NCBI GenBank assembly: GCA_900660155.1
Contig: CABFPE010000007.1
Location: forward strand, 129,758-193,757
Direction of reading: 5' to 3'
Length of the DNA stretch: 64,000 nt
DNA from: Hofstenia miamia
Lineage: Eukaryota; Xenacoelomorpha; Acoela; Hofsteniidae
Part shown: positions 13,440 to 27,600 of the stretch, piece after piece
Numbering within the stretch: position 1 is the stretch's first letter
Layout of the letters: the number at the start of each line of letters is the position of its first letter
Position numbers and translations under genes: made by a program
Notes under the pieces: generated by a model
Database searches by the model: none
What the model was told of the DNA's origin: nothing
What the model saw: the letters and a program-made list of their open reading frames with translations, nothing else

Positions 13440-15470
13440 GATTTTCCAGAAATATATTTTTGCTTAAGGAAGATTTTTAAAAGATTTCAATTTTTCAATA
13501 TTTTTAATTTCTTTAGGCAGCGAATTCCAGTTTCGAATGGCGACATTAATGACGGATTTCTTTAAAACGTTTTCTTATACTTAACACAAGTAAAAAGCTT
13601 TGATCTTGAATTCTGTTTATGAGTAAATTCCGGAATTATAATCGTATTGTAGGGTTGTAGGTTTCTGATTAGTTTGAAGAATGTTAGAAGGGTATTCAAT
13701 ATAACCAGCTGTTTTGGAAAAATAATTGACCTAGAAATGTACTGTTTGGTTTTCTATGTGATATTTAATGCTCAATTTAATTGAATATCAAGTTTTTTTA
13801 TAAAGCACTTCGCTTAGGTCAGTAAAAAAAATGTTTGCGTAATTTAGGTGACTGATGATGAAAGCATGGAAGAATTGAATTATCACACAAGGTGGTAATT
13901 GCCTAACTACTAGTTTCATACTTTTCAGGGTTGTTTAAAAATCGGATTTTCATTCTTGCTTGATGCAAATCGGATTTTTATGAATTTGAATGGATTTTTT
14001 TGATTTTTATTATTTTTATTCTAAATAGCGAAAACATTAATTTCATTTGAAGTGTTATTTATTCATAACACGGAAACACAATATAAGTTTTCCACATTTC
14101 TCGATGACCAGCCGATTTCGAATGTTGGAGTGGACTAGCCCGAAAGTGCTGAACAATCTCTCTATCTCAGCAGTTGTGTACGAACACGAAAGAACGCGCT
14201 GTTTGGTTTTCGATGTCAAGTTTTTTATAAAGCGCTACGGTAAGATCAGTAAATAAAATGTTTGCGTAATTAAGGTGACTTATGATGAAAGCATGGAAGA
14301 ATTGAATTATCGCGCAAGTTGGTAATTGCCTAACTACTAGTGTCATACATTTTTTAGAATAGCAACATTGTTGGTCATCGAGAGCACTTCATCAGTTTTC
14401 TGTGGCCTGAATAAGTGCACAATTCGTTGGGAAACCTCTTCTTAACCCTTATTGAGTTGCTGAAAATAAGCTATGCTTTTGAATATGTTTGAACATTTGA
14501 TTAAATACTAGTCTTTCACGAGCTTTACTTATTGGTGTCATGATTGAAATAGGCCTATAATTAAGAAGGTACGTCTTATCATTTTTTGAAAAACAAAGTA
14601 TCATGTGCTTTTTTAAGCAGTCTGGGAAAATTTTCGATTTAATACATTTATTAAAAATGCAGTTAAAGGGGTTTTCTTAAATATTCAAGTCGGAATATTT
14701 GACGGCCCACTAGATTTACCGAATTTTGATGTGCTTAAAGCTGTGACTCTTTCATAACTTGTAAATCTGAGGATGAAACTGGGGGCATTAGACCTTTAAT
14801 TTTCAACAGAATAATTACCCAAATTTATGAATGATTTGTTTAAGATATTGAAGATGTGATAAGGATCCTTCCACAATTTATCATAATCGTCTGATATCGC
14901 TATGATGTCATTGGCAACACATATGTTGCGACTTGTCTAATTATGAATCAAGCTCCATTTTGTTTTTTGAAATATCCTTCCATTATATTCTTTTTTATGT
15001 ATTCGCTGTAGGCCTTACGAGTTATGTTACAAACCTTCCTTACTCTTATAAAGATTAAAATTTTCTTCACATTGCTTGTTCAAAAATATGTTTTCCAAGT
15101 CTGTAACCTACGCTTCAAAATATTTTGAATTACATTTGGATTTGATAAAATCCGGTGGTCAGGGCAATATAAATTTACACAATATTCAAGAACTTTTATG
15201 AACTTAACCATCGCTACATTGGGTTCAGGCCCTGTATAGACATATTGCCAGTTTTGTCTTGAAAGTGCAGATGTAAGATATGTATTTAAAAATATCCTTT
15301 TTTCAAACACGGGTTGCAACTCATTTTTCGATGTATGTTCTTTAATATTTATTTTAAACCTTTGTAAATTACAAAAAAGTATTTTGAGTATACTGATTAA
15401 TGCTATGCAATGATCTGAGAAAGGGCATTCCGTTGAATAAAATTTAAAAATTGAAATCATGTTATAGTGA
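13440..15470 (-). mobile_element. Minus-strand LINE relic, same family as 11.8-12.8 kb
   Basis: Reading the minus strand from 15460 downward gives a LINE endonuclease end (YSTECPFSDHCIALISI, an SDH-type motif), a linker (15080-15460), and then RT motifs near 14660-14380 (LLNYRPISIMTPISK, VFNQMFKHIQKHSLFSATQ, CALIQATE). A late segment FFHAFIISHLNYANILF lies near 14300. The coding sense decays through stops and frameshifts. The late segment occurs twice: about 13735-13905 and 14200-14350 are about 150-bp direct copies. Near 13500 an LPKEIKNI-type reading resembles the C-terminal tail. Confidence 0.7.
13735..14350 (-). repeat. Direct duplication inside the minus-strand LINE
   Basis: The blocks at about 13735-13905 and 14200-14350 share a run from TGTTTGGTTTTC through AAAATGTTTGCGTAATT to TGGTAATTGCCTAACTACTAG. 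They diverge by roughly a tenth and by small indels. The intervening 300 bp is unrelated. Either two fragments of the same LINE landed side by side or the late RT region was duplicated. Confidence 0.65.
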
Positions 15471-15479
15471 ATTATTATC

Positions 15480-16866
15480 CGAAAATTATGTATAAGCCGA
15501 TTGGGAATTATTCGTGTTTGAAGATTTCAAATTTCACATTTTCTTAGCAATTGTTTAAACCTCTATCCCTCCTAAACAATTTGTAGATCAAAGTATCAAA
15601 TGAAAAATTTTACAATTAATTTATATTCTAGTTGCGGCTCCCGGTTTGTCTTCAGGAAACAAAATATTTCACGGAATTCATCTAAAGTTGTTTATAAAAG
15701 CAGATGCGCCTATAGACAAACTTTTGTTAGGAAACTAAGAGAATTATGTAGAAGAATCCAATGGCATCAACAGATATATCGAATCCCTTAAATATCTCTA
15801 ATTATCAACTAAATTATTAAATATTATGCAAGACGAAAGATAAATTTTCACAAAAGCAAATAAATCGTATTATATAATATCATTAAAATCAACTTTAAAT
15901 AGTAAAGAAGATTATATATTGAAGGCAATATTTTCATTGAAATATAAATTTTGTTGAGAAATTTAATGAGGTAAATTTTTTTCCTAATGATGCTAAACAT
16001 TAGCAAAATATATTGCTGATTATTTTCCATTTAAATTGCTAAATTCCTTAAAAACATATGGTTAAGTTTGTTTGATAATGTTTTATTTTTAAAAATCACA
16101 ACAATTTCCATATTTATTGCATGAATGAAAAATTACGCGTTCTACCTACCATGATACAATTAGTAGATATAAGTATGATCAGAATGTGGATAATTTGAGC
16201 ATAGATAAGAGTCATATTGGCGAAATACCAAACATTAACAATAACTCTCTGATAGAGTTTATTAGTTGCAAAACTTTCTGTTGCTCAACATAATGTCCCT
16301 TTCAAAATATTTGTAAATGTAGTTTGAAATTCAATTTGTGAAAGTTAAAAGATAAATAAAGCTCTGACTAGATTATTTAAGCTTAGGATACAAGCCGAAA
16401 ATACATGAAAACTATCAAAAATAGTGGCCGGGTTAAACGTTTTCTAAATTTTGATATATTTGAAAAATTATATGGGGAGGATTCATCTAATTTGAGGATG
16501 ACAATTTGCTTGAAATCTCCCAAGTATATTAATCAAACACTGACATGAAAACTCGGGATTTGTAGGTTCAAATGAAGTAAGAAGCTCTTTTAAAATATTT
16601 GTTTTATGTATTATTTTAAAGTAAAGAGTTCTAGGTTGTATTTAGTTTTACAATTCCGTTCAATAAAATTTAAAATAGAAACAGATGCTTAATATAACAG
16701 ACATAAAATCCACCCATGAATAGTTCTTAAGACATGCATTAAAAATACTAAAAATTACAATAAACTAAATGAAGATAAAAATTTTGCTTATTGAGTAAAA
16801 AATTATTAATATTTACAATTTCATATACATACATGTACATTTTAACATATTTACATTAACTACAAA
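15480..16866. other. Intergenic spacer 3' of CFAP251
   Basis: About 1.4 kb of AT-rich sequence downstream of the CFAP251 stop codon (the gene runs leftwards). It holds only short chance reading frames. I could not fix a polyadenylation signal with confidence. No repeat ends or RNA genes were seen. Confidence 0.55.
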
Positions 16867-17144
16867 TTATGCATATTGTGTTGCAGCAGTAACCAAACGT
16901 ACAGTTTTACTACTATGAGCACTTTGTGATCTTTCGATCTTCTTTTCAGGTTCAAGCTGAACCGGGAAGCCCAAAATATTAGAACAGAAATCATTAACTG
17001 TTATTGTTTCAGGAATTTTGCAGTACAAGTCAGGTTCTGAGTTGAGAATATTAAAGCCTTTTACTTCGCTATTAGCACCTTCCGGGCTCAGGCCAAGTAG
17101 CACACCAATAAAATCTGCTAACTCAGTATCATTCATCTCTTCTC
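16867..17144 (-). CDS. CFAP251: CFAP251 terminal exon
   Basis: The last exon starts after GTTTAG at 17145 and completes the split codon N-S-G. It encodes [20 protein letters not shown], then a segment corresponding to the vertebrate LPDEITAEIFATEILG block (here [19 protein letters not shown]), and ends at a TAA (16869-16867). The family has a weak EF-hand-like fold in this region, but I see no canonical calcium loop. Confidence 0.9.
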
Positions 17145-20100
17145 CTAAACAAACCCATTGAAAAATTTAATTAACACAAAATATTAATAACGACATTCAA
17201 TGATACCAGCCAAATATAGATATCATAAAATTTTTAAGATATTAGCAGCTTCGAATAAAATATTTACAAATAAACAATTATTTCCTGGTATGCATAAATG
17301 TAAAAGGCAATGAAATATTCAATTTGACTCCAACAAACAGATGGTTTTGAATAAAATCTAAAAATTTTTAATTCAAACTAGTTTCAATTCCTTAAATATC
17401 ACACCATATGATATAAGTTGTACAAAAGGGATGAAGTACCAATATCGCTATTTCAGCAATACAGTTGATAATGTATCAAAAGTTGTATGATCTGCTATGT
17501 TAAAACTCACATAAATAAACAATATTGATTAATTCTAACATCGGAAATTTATGATCATGCATGCTAAGCAAACCAAAAATATTAGTGTATCCATATGAAT
17601 ATAATGGGTTTTGCTGGTATTTTCAAATACTATTGAGAAATTTGAACATGTACAAATGTATGGACAAATGCCTTCTCCTGTTACAGTGACAATCAGTAGC
17701 TAAAAGTATTAAGAAACTTTAATGAAACATCCGAATTCTCTCCATACATAATGTAAAGATAATAAGGCGGCTTAAAGACAATCTCAGCACAAACTAATCT
17801 CAAAGATTTTGCTTGCTGTCGATAGAACGCTCACGCCTTGGCGAAGGACTTTAATGCCTAATTTAGGAGACAATGATTTATTTTCTAGCGTTTTTAATAG
17901 TTTGGAAGTCGTGAATTATGAGCGTCTTAACACTTTTTAAAGAAGTTTTGTGCACAAGGTTTAACCTTTTAACATTAGAATAAAGATTTCAAAATAGCAA
18001 ATTCAACGAAACACTAGATCCTACGAAAACCATATAGAAATATTTTGTATAATGTAATCTAATTGGACCATAAAATAAATTAAGCACATGGTAATAGCAA
18101 TAGCGTATTAGAGCAATTTTAATAAAAACTTCAGAATTTACTTCACGATTAAATCTTAAAAGTTAAGCAGTTACAAATATATCCACAAAAAATTAGAAAA
18201 TTATCATTCATTTCTAAAAAATAACATGAAACTAAATAAAAAAAAATCGAAATATTTTTAATAACAAGAAATTACCAGAATTTTGTAATAAATTAAAAAG
18301 AGTTTCTCGTTCAATGGCACATAAACCAGAATCTGTGGTGTATCCAAGTGTTCGGAAGGCTTCAACAATCGCATTCTGACTCATTCCAAAAGCAGGACGA
18401 TGATTTACGTACACTAAGATCTTCATCAACAAATAATCGGTTAAAATTTACACTTACGCTTAATAAATTCTCGCATGTCGATTCTTTCCACGTATTTCTT
18501 AGTATCAATATACTTACTAAATTTGATCTCATTCATCATGTTTTCAATCTAAAATATTCTTTTAAATAAAAAATGATATAAGTAAACATGGTGGTAGTGG
18601 TGTGCAATTATACAGAAATGAAAGTACAATAGGTAAAATTCAATTACTTCGTGTTCGGATGGATAGAATCCCAATGCTCTCATGACAAATGGAATTTCAG
18701 AAACGGGAATAGAAACCGAAACCTCTCTGCGATTCATCGTATCGACACCTTGTGATCGGATCATTGCATAGTAGAAATAGTTTTCCAATTCTTTGAACAA
18801 GTACCCGTCACGGCCGCCTTCTAGCATTCCATAGAAAGGAATTAGATCTTCTCCGCCGAGAGTTGCACTAGCTTCCAGTGCACTAAACATATTAATTACG
18901 AAGACAATTTAAAAAATTATTCTTTAAATAACAGTTATGTGACGAATTCATTAATTAAATACAATTTAACGAAAGACTTTATTGTCCAATTCATTGGTTT
19001 TTGTGCTGATACACTGTTTCTAAGTCACATAAAATTTTGTGTAGAATAACTTTTTGATGATAAGGATACACATTATAAAGTGACAATGTGAGATAAATAC
19101 GAACCCGACCCCACCCCCAAAGCGTCAACTTTGATTTGACGTTATGAATATCGGTTCAATCAAATCATCATTAACATAAATCATTCTCTGATAGAGGAAA
19201 CAGCAATTCATTGGTATTACTAAACATCTTGGATCTTTCGTAAATCAGTATGTTTTTAATAATCAATCTAATCTTTGTACCGCAATCCGACCGGATTTGA
19301 AACTCGAATTCGGGTCGGGTTTAATCGGGTACCCGATATTACTTTTTAATACACACATCCCTCGAGGTACATCAATTTTATCCCAATTAATCCAATTCAG
19401 ATTTCAAATCTTATTGTACTAATTTCATTTAGAATTAAGACAAATAGACTACTTCAATTATTAGTTTTGCATTCAAGTATTGCTTCACTGAACTGACATA
19501 TTGGCCTTAAAACTTTTAATAGTGTCGCAGGGGAGTTTTCAAAATCGGGTCTAAGCACCAACCTCAATAAATTCATATTTGCAATATGGTGTACTACATA
19601 GACTTAATTGGTATGCAGAAAATAATTTTGTAGGTTCATGAATCAAAACACATGCATGGAGAACCATAAAGTTGTAAATGTGTGGATTCATCTATTTGCT
19701 AATTGAGTGCTCTGGACATACAAAGCAACACTTAAATTTTTTGAAATTGTATTTGAACAACTTACGGTATGTAAATTTCCCACATATGTACTGAGCAATC
19801 CTTGCCTCCAGCTGTGAAAATATATTTGCCATCAAAACTAGACACGACAGCATGAACCTAAAACGACAAAAATCTTCAATTCGCTAAATTGAAAAAAATA
19901 AAAAAAACAGTTAGAAAAAAACTTTTCATAAGGTCTCAATTTATATCCGAAACTAAACAGAAGTAGCTATAGACCTAGTGTACCAGGTCGACATGATTCG
20001 AAAATTGTCATCCACACAGATCCGAATCTGCCACAACCCGAAACAAAAAGCAAATCAGAATGAGTTTGAGAACTCTGGTGAGTATCTACTCAATATATCC

Positions 20101-21582
20101 AGGACAGGTTAATTGTTTACAAAATAATGTTAATTCAAAAGTATATTAGTAGTATGTGTTATTACACTAATAAGCGCAAAGAAATAAATAATTCATAATC
20201 ATCTGCTATAATTACTATCTGCTGAATTTTTTAACATAAAAAGTTTCATTTTCTAGTCGTTCATAAAAGTTATATTGAAACTTCATTAACAAAGGTCAAG
20301 TTGGTAAACAAACTTCACACTCTATTCAAGTGATATTAAATTTAATAATATCAGCACTTATTGCTTAATGCTATACTTATATACAATAATAATCAATTTT
20401 ACACGTTTTTAACCAACTAAAAATGTAACTGATAGAATTGAATTTTTAGTACTTGGAGAACAGTTGATTATTGAATTGTTATTTTACAATTATGATATTT
20501 ATAGGCCTATGTGCTTAGACAAGACTCGAGATTCGAAATTCGACTCGAGACCCGACCCCACTAAAATTTTAAGAGACTGACCCGACTTGAATCGAAGCAA
20601 AAATGTCCCGACTCGCCGGGCCTAATTGCATCCTTTATTTTGGCGCTAATGGCAATATACAGATGGATACGCTAAGAACTGTCCGCTCAGAAAATGCATC
20701 TCAAAATTATAGAACAGCTTCATTTAAGCCATATCGAATTGTAGGTTTGGGCGATTCAGAAATAACATTAAATTGGTATGATCAAGCAATTGCTCGTCAA
20801 GGCTTTGAAGGGGCTGCAAAAGCAGTCGAACATTTGGGTGACGAACCATTACCTCGACAATAGAGACATCACAATGTTAATGATATGCAGTTTTGAATTA
20901 TAAATTAGGAAAGTTATTATGCAATTTTGTTCACAAGCTGGAAGAATTTCCTTGTCCAATAAGAAACAAAAGAAAGTTAAGTCACAACTCACATATTTTC
21001 AATATTGGTCTCCAAGCCATTGATAACTGCTTTTGACAAAATTTTGCAGTCCAACTTTTCCTGTAGATCCATCGTGGCTTACTACTATTGCAATGAGCAT
21101 TTTTTTCAACCTAGTTTATTACTTTATCTGACATCAACTAGTTTAAACTCTGCTTAACTACTTTTAAGAATTCCATTACCTTACTTTTGAAAATAACTGG
21201 AAATTTTTATTCTTCAGCAAAAAACAAGCAGCGACCAAAATTTTTTCCAAAGCAGTAAATTTTATGTATGTATATATGAGGAATATAGTCTCATTTTACC
21301 CCTTGTGGATGTGCTATGATGACCATTGCATCGTGTGGATTACCCTCCACGGGTAAACGGTGTAAACCAACTTTATCTTTAGTAATAAAAGCAGCATAAC
21401 GTTTCTCCAAAATAGGATCGTTTGCATACGGCAAGATTATAATTCTAAAGGAATTTAATTCACATTTATTAAACTAGTAAACAAACCTTTCAATAGGAGA
21501 GCCATAAGTTGGCCCAAGAACGGTTTTACGACACATTTTTGTAGTTGAGTTGTAAAGCTTGAGCTTGTACTAAATATGATTT

Positions 21583-21619
<37 letters not shown>

Positions 21620-24600
21620 AAAATACTACATTTTGCCAATAACTGATAAAAACTGGAAAATTCTATGGACATAAGATCATAAATTTTTTCAGTATTTCGA
21701 AAAAACGAATACCTGATCATTAGAGATAAGAAGAAAATCTTCTTTAACCATAGGAGGATACCATGCAAGACACAATGGAACACCACTTTGCTCGATCTTA
21801 ACCTTACTCAACAACTGCAGGTCGTCTTCTGTACAATTTACAATATCATATTCTACCTACAAAAAATATAAAAATTGATTCATTAAGCTATATAGTAAAA
21901 ATAGTAATAAAAATGATAAGCACTCTGGGATCATAGAAACAACAAGCGCACCTAGCGCATTTGAATTGTGAGCGTTCCTCTTAGAAAATAAATACATACT
22001 TAATATAAAAGCTGTTCTACAAGAAATACTTCGGACATCATAACAATAACGCTTTTATATGTGATATAAGACTTAAAGCAAAAAAATTAAAAATTTCAAA
22101 TAGTACATTTCGACCGAATCAAAAATATTATACCATATAACAAAAATGAGCCTATAACTTACTAGCACACGATCTTTTCCCAAGGAGAATAAGCGAGGTG
22201 ATTTGGCAGTGTCAAAAGAAACTCCGAATTCAACACTCACAATCTCTTTGTAATGGGAGCGATATTTTGCCAAATAGCAATACGAGTTATTGGCATCATC
22301 AAAAATACGCTTGTATACTAAAATTTACACATTTAAATGAAACAACAGCGAAGAATGAAATGAAATTATAGAAGAACTATGATAGAGATTACTTTGTACG
22401 CAATTTTGAAACGATAATTTACGAATTCGTACAAAAACAAAATGAGATATAATGCAGTTAACCTCAACTAATCACACAAACGCGATCACTTCAATATTTC
22501 AATTTGAATGTCGTTTGTGATTGTAAACGCACTTTAACTTTTAACACTAGAACAGCGATTATTCCTTGAGAGGAAATTTACATCTGATGATTCAAAGGGG
22601 AAATTTTGACCTATTGTCGCGTTTCTAGTGTTAAGGAATTGATGTACCTCAAATACTATCCTAATTCTTAGAAAAGGGTTGTAACTCAACTCAACAGTGT
22701 AAAATTCTTACCGATAACACACATGTCTTTATCAGCAGTGACTAAGAATGATGAATTGTGGGAGAAAGCAATGTGTGTGATGCCATCGTGCGACATTGAG
22801 AAGGGTTTCTTTAATTCATCACGCAGCGTTAAGCCATCTACTACATAAAGTAGTCCATTGGTATTGCCAATAGCTAAAATAATCAGTGAAAACATATTAC
22901 AAAATTATGAAATGATAATAAATATGTACCAAGAGTTTGGCCTGTTGGATCATATCGCAAGCAACTGATTTTATCTGTTTTTGAAAACACTTTCGAGCAT
23001 ACGACTTCTTTTTTATGGTAGTCCCACACTTTTAAAAGAGATGAATGACTGCCAATTGCCAACATTCCACTAAAAAAATTAAATATTGAAAGGTCAATAG
23101 TTAACTTAAATTGGTGTTATTTGAAAAAATGTGTTATTGCTAAAGCCACGCCAACAACATATTTTTGCATAAAGATAGTTTATAATGTTTAAGAGTTACA
23201 TAAAACCTTACAGAAAGAGTTAGATTACAATCACAGATTGAAGGAGTTATCTAAAATCTATCGATAAACTTTATGTACAAGGTATGTCATAGGTAACTAC
23301 AATTTTCAAATTGGTATAACTGGATGAAAATATTTCCAATATTTATATATTTTTAGAAAGCATAGAAAGGAATATTTGAAAAGATCTGTTGAAAAATTCA
23401 ATTACTTTTTTCATGAAGGCCTGAATATGAAGTTGCAGATATAGTAAAATATAGAATTAAGAGATAGAAATTAATAAAATTCTTACTATGCAGGATTGGC
23501 TGCTATTGCATAAATTCCATCATCGTGCTCTGAGTGGATAATCTAGAATACATTCCTTTACCGAACTGCGCAAAATATAGTAAAAACCTATCTATAATTT
23601 TCAGAGCTGGTCAAAACCAAAAACAAAAATTACAATGCAAGAAAGTCTTCGATGACGTAAATATCAATATACTAACTTTACAATTGAAATCATTGAGATG
23701 CGCGTAGCTTAGAAGAAACCAATCATAATAGATATCAATTCAAATATCTGAGAGTTTGGCTGAGATGTTTGAATATTTCTGAACAAACAAATTAATCCAG
23801 ATAGACATTCTGACATTATAAATTAAAACATAATGCCATACTGTTCTAGGAATACAATAATGTATTTCCAACAAAATCGAGTGACTTGTGATTATGTCGT
23901 GAAGGTCTAAGAAATTATTGATGAAAAATGGCCACGAAGCTCGATTGGTCCACATAGCGCATCGAATTGAGGCCGAATTTTACTCTTGCGATTTTTGGTA
24001 TTAGCCTTTTTTAAAGCCATGCTTACAGAAATTTAGATAAAATGAATCAGAGTTACAGATCTCTGTAAAAGAGATGTATCAGGGTATTGAAAAGCATCGC
24101 ATTTACAAAGTACTGAGTAGAGTCAAATACTTGAACAATTTTTTCAAGTGCGTATTATCAAGTATTCACTAAAAAGCAAATAATTTCACAATGTCATCAA
24201 AATCAATAACCACTTTGGTAATAACAAAAGTTTTTCAGTAGTCTGGATTTTCTGGCCATAAGATGTCGATGTAGCCAGAAGGTACAGAGTTGCTGTTTGA
24301 ATTATGGTCTCAAATTTCCGCACTGCGGAGAAGCACATTGTCTAAAACCCAATCACAATAACCCAATCAAGTACTTCGAGGTATTTCCCAGAAATGTAAA
24401 GTATGTATTTTCAAGTACATGATATCTTTAAACTCAAGTTAAAATCGAAACACACATCCATCTTGGCTATAAAAGAGACTACTGTGATTAAATAATTCAA
24501 AACAGGTATAATCTTGTAAATCTCTAGCAATAGTTGATAGATATTAGCTATTTTGCGACAAACATTTGTAATATAATTTTTACAGTGTCAATTTAAACTA

Positions 24601-27600
24601 ACGTAGCTAAACAGAATCTTAGGAAATCGTTTTAAACAGTTTAGCTGCCAACAAAAGATTTTCAAGACTTCAAAAATCTATGTGTTACGAAATTTATAAT
24701 AGTAACCACTCACATCTAACTTCGATCCATCAACAGTAACCAATCCCAGACGAGCAGTATTAGTGCCAAGAACAAAATCACGAACAACAAATTTCTGAGC
24801 CTCAATAGTAGCATCATGAGGGTAAATTCCGTTAATTCTAAAATACTTCCAATCAACATGAGCCCTTTTAAATTTGCCTAAAAGTAATGTTGAAAATTTG
24901 TACTAAGCTTGCTGTGCCTGAGGTGCTTGAAAATAATTTTAATTTTACCAAAAATAATAACATAATTAGAATTGAAAAGAAGTCGCTCTTGTCTTTTTAG
25001 GAAACCCATTCATAATGGTTTCGACTGCCTTTCTTGAGAAGGGTGAAAATGCTAGTGAACTTGTTCGATCATATCATTATCTACTGTTCAGATAATTGCG
25101 CAATGAGGAGAAGGATCTTTCACATGCCACTGATCTCACTTGGATATGCAAAAGCAAGTTGCCGCAGACGCTTATGTTCTGAAATTCTTCGTAAATAAGA
25201 CAGCCCATTATTTTGAATTGAATCGGTCTCAGACAAAATACGAGAAACAATCGATCTGGCTAATTCCTTTACTATACTCTAAAAATAATTTGTAATTGTT
25301 TACATTCAATCGAGCATGGATTACAGATGTTCATTGAAGATTGAAATCTGTAAACCGTTGTGATAAGCTGCCAGAACCGGATAATATAAAACTTGTTTTA
25401 TGTTTCTTATAACCCACAAAAAAACACTTAAATCGCAGTTTTCTTTTTCTGGGAAGAGGTACATTCTTTTTCAAAATTTTTTCATTTTCCCTCATTTTTC
25501 GAAGCTTTGATAATGTTGTGTTAACAATGATAACAGCTTCTGAATAGCAAGTGTCTCAGGTGGAAAGTGTTTTATTAAAAGAGCTAAATATTCTAAGAAT
25601 TCCATGAAAGATCAGCAAGAGAGACAGTAACTAGCATTGACAGTTTCAATCCATTTGTAGGAGACTAACACTTTGCGAATAATAGACAATCAGTAATGGA
25701 TTACTTCAAGTGATCGCCTTCAATTGGCACGCATATCTTGTCTCACAGAGTCTTTGAGACTAGCATACTGTCAAGAATTTCTAAGAATATTTTGAATATT
25801 AAACAGAAACTAGCATAATGTAATATAAATGTTCAAATTGAACAAAGAAAAACATCAAGTTGTTATACAAAATTACACATCATGTGCTGTTCATTGATGT
25901 TCGAACAAAATATTTAAGGAAAAATGAAAATCTACCCTACAACTAGATTCCTGAGCCTGAAATAACCTCAAAGCCTCTCCTTTACAAAATCCAAGAAAGA
26001 CTAACTCATAAACGCTCGAAAAATAGAAGTACATAGTAAATCTCATCAGAGAAAGCATGTAAAGTTGTTGTTCAAATACAAGAGAAATTTATGGAATTTG
26101 TGATCGAAGAATATCAATCTATCACAAAATCCAGTTCGGTGATGATGGCGGTGCAACAACGTTTACTGGAGAATCTCGAATCTTTTTACTTTTTTCCTTC
26201 ATCCATAGACAGTTCAACAACATGCTGCCCCAACATAACACTATTAATAGTCAAATATGAGTTACTTTCTCTAAATATTTCTGTCCTGACGGCCTTAGAA
26301 AACAGGGTCTTCAGACGTCCTAAGATTTGCAACTAAAATGGGATTGAATCCCCAAAAAAGCTTTCGAGCGTAGCCTGGAGGCAGTAATAAAAAATAAAGG
26401 AGGTTATACCCACAAAACAAACTGCATCGATCAATTCGCTCATTAAATTTCTTATTGGGCATTGAAAAAATATTGTGTATGACTATTGCCAAGGTTAATG
26501 ACTGTAGCCTTAGAAAATACCATTTTGTTTTATTCTTGAGAAATTGGGTAAAATGTACGTGGCCATATACATTACGGATCCAAGCCCTATTAAAAATCAA
26601 CAACAAATTATATAATATACGCATAATGACTAACGCTTCAAAATCCGCCTGATAAGAGAACGATATCGTAGTAATCGGGCCAATACTATGGAATTCCTGG
26701 TACCAATTAACCATACGTAACTGGGTATCATAGAACTTCACTGTGCCTGACATGTCTCCAGTAACAATAAGCCTAAAAGAATCAATTCATCATAATAATA
26801 TTAAATATTAAACCTTTCAAATACTTTAAAAAGAGCTTTTTTCATAAATTTCTATATAAAAAACATTCAGAACTGATATTTATATATTAAATTTTCTACT
26901 TTGCAATTTTTTAGATTGTAGCCTAAGGATACAACTACTGACTAGGGTATAACTAAAAGAAGTATTTATTCCAATTATTAAGTATAAAACACACACTTTA
27001 AGTCATATAGTCATAAAAAACTATAGAAATCGAAGCACCAAGTTAAGGCCATTATTTTGATTGCAAAATCTCACAGTTTCAGATTACCATGTATTGCAAT
27101 TTTCTAATCTACATCTATATACACATTATCTGCAAAATGGGAGACATAATCCCTATTCAATTTTACCCTTCACAAAAAGTTTACAAAACAAAAATGCTTA
27201 TTATCTCCAAAAACCATTCCAAAAGAAGTTGTTTCCAGCTAATCTCAAAATTTCATTGAAATTTGTTGCAGAAGAAATTAACAGCTGAAATTGGAAAATA
27301 ATTGAATACTGGCTTATGAGAGCATGATTAACTTCGTAATTGGCTTTCCAATCCCGAATTGACATTAACAAGTTTAGGTAATATTTTAATAGAAATTAAT
27401 TCCCAAATTGCAAGCTTAAAGGAATCATTTCAATGAAACGCAAATGGCCGAGGTTGAACTTCAACAACAATTTTCATTCATAAATTTGTTAAACGCTTAA
27501 TACGTAATTGGAAAGATGAGCACTTCGTGGCCAGCAATTGCTGCCTAGTTGATTTTGAATTCCTTAATAATATAGTTGTTCATTCATCACATTACAACAA

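Noticed and set aside
25005-25065. Minus-strand CTCAAGAAAGGC...GTCGAAACC as another hammerhead-like PLE tail
   Set aside because: The CTGANGA box is not kept (CTCAAGA) and the surrounding tail blocks shared by the PLE copies are absent.
26091-26336. Plus-strand 81-codon open frame in a CFAP251 intron
   Set aside because: Low-complexity, no similarity recognised, no splice or start context. It looks like a chance frame.
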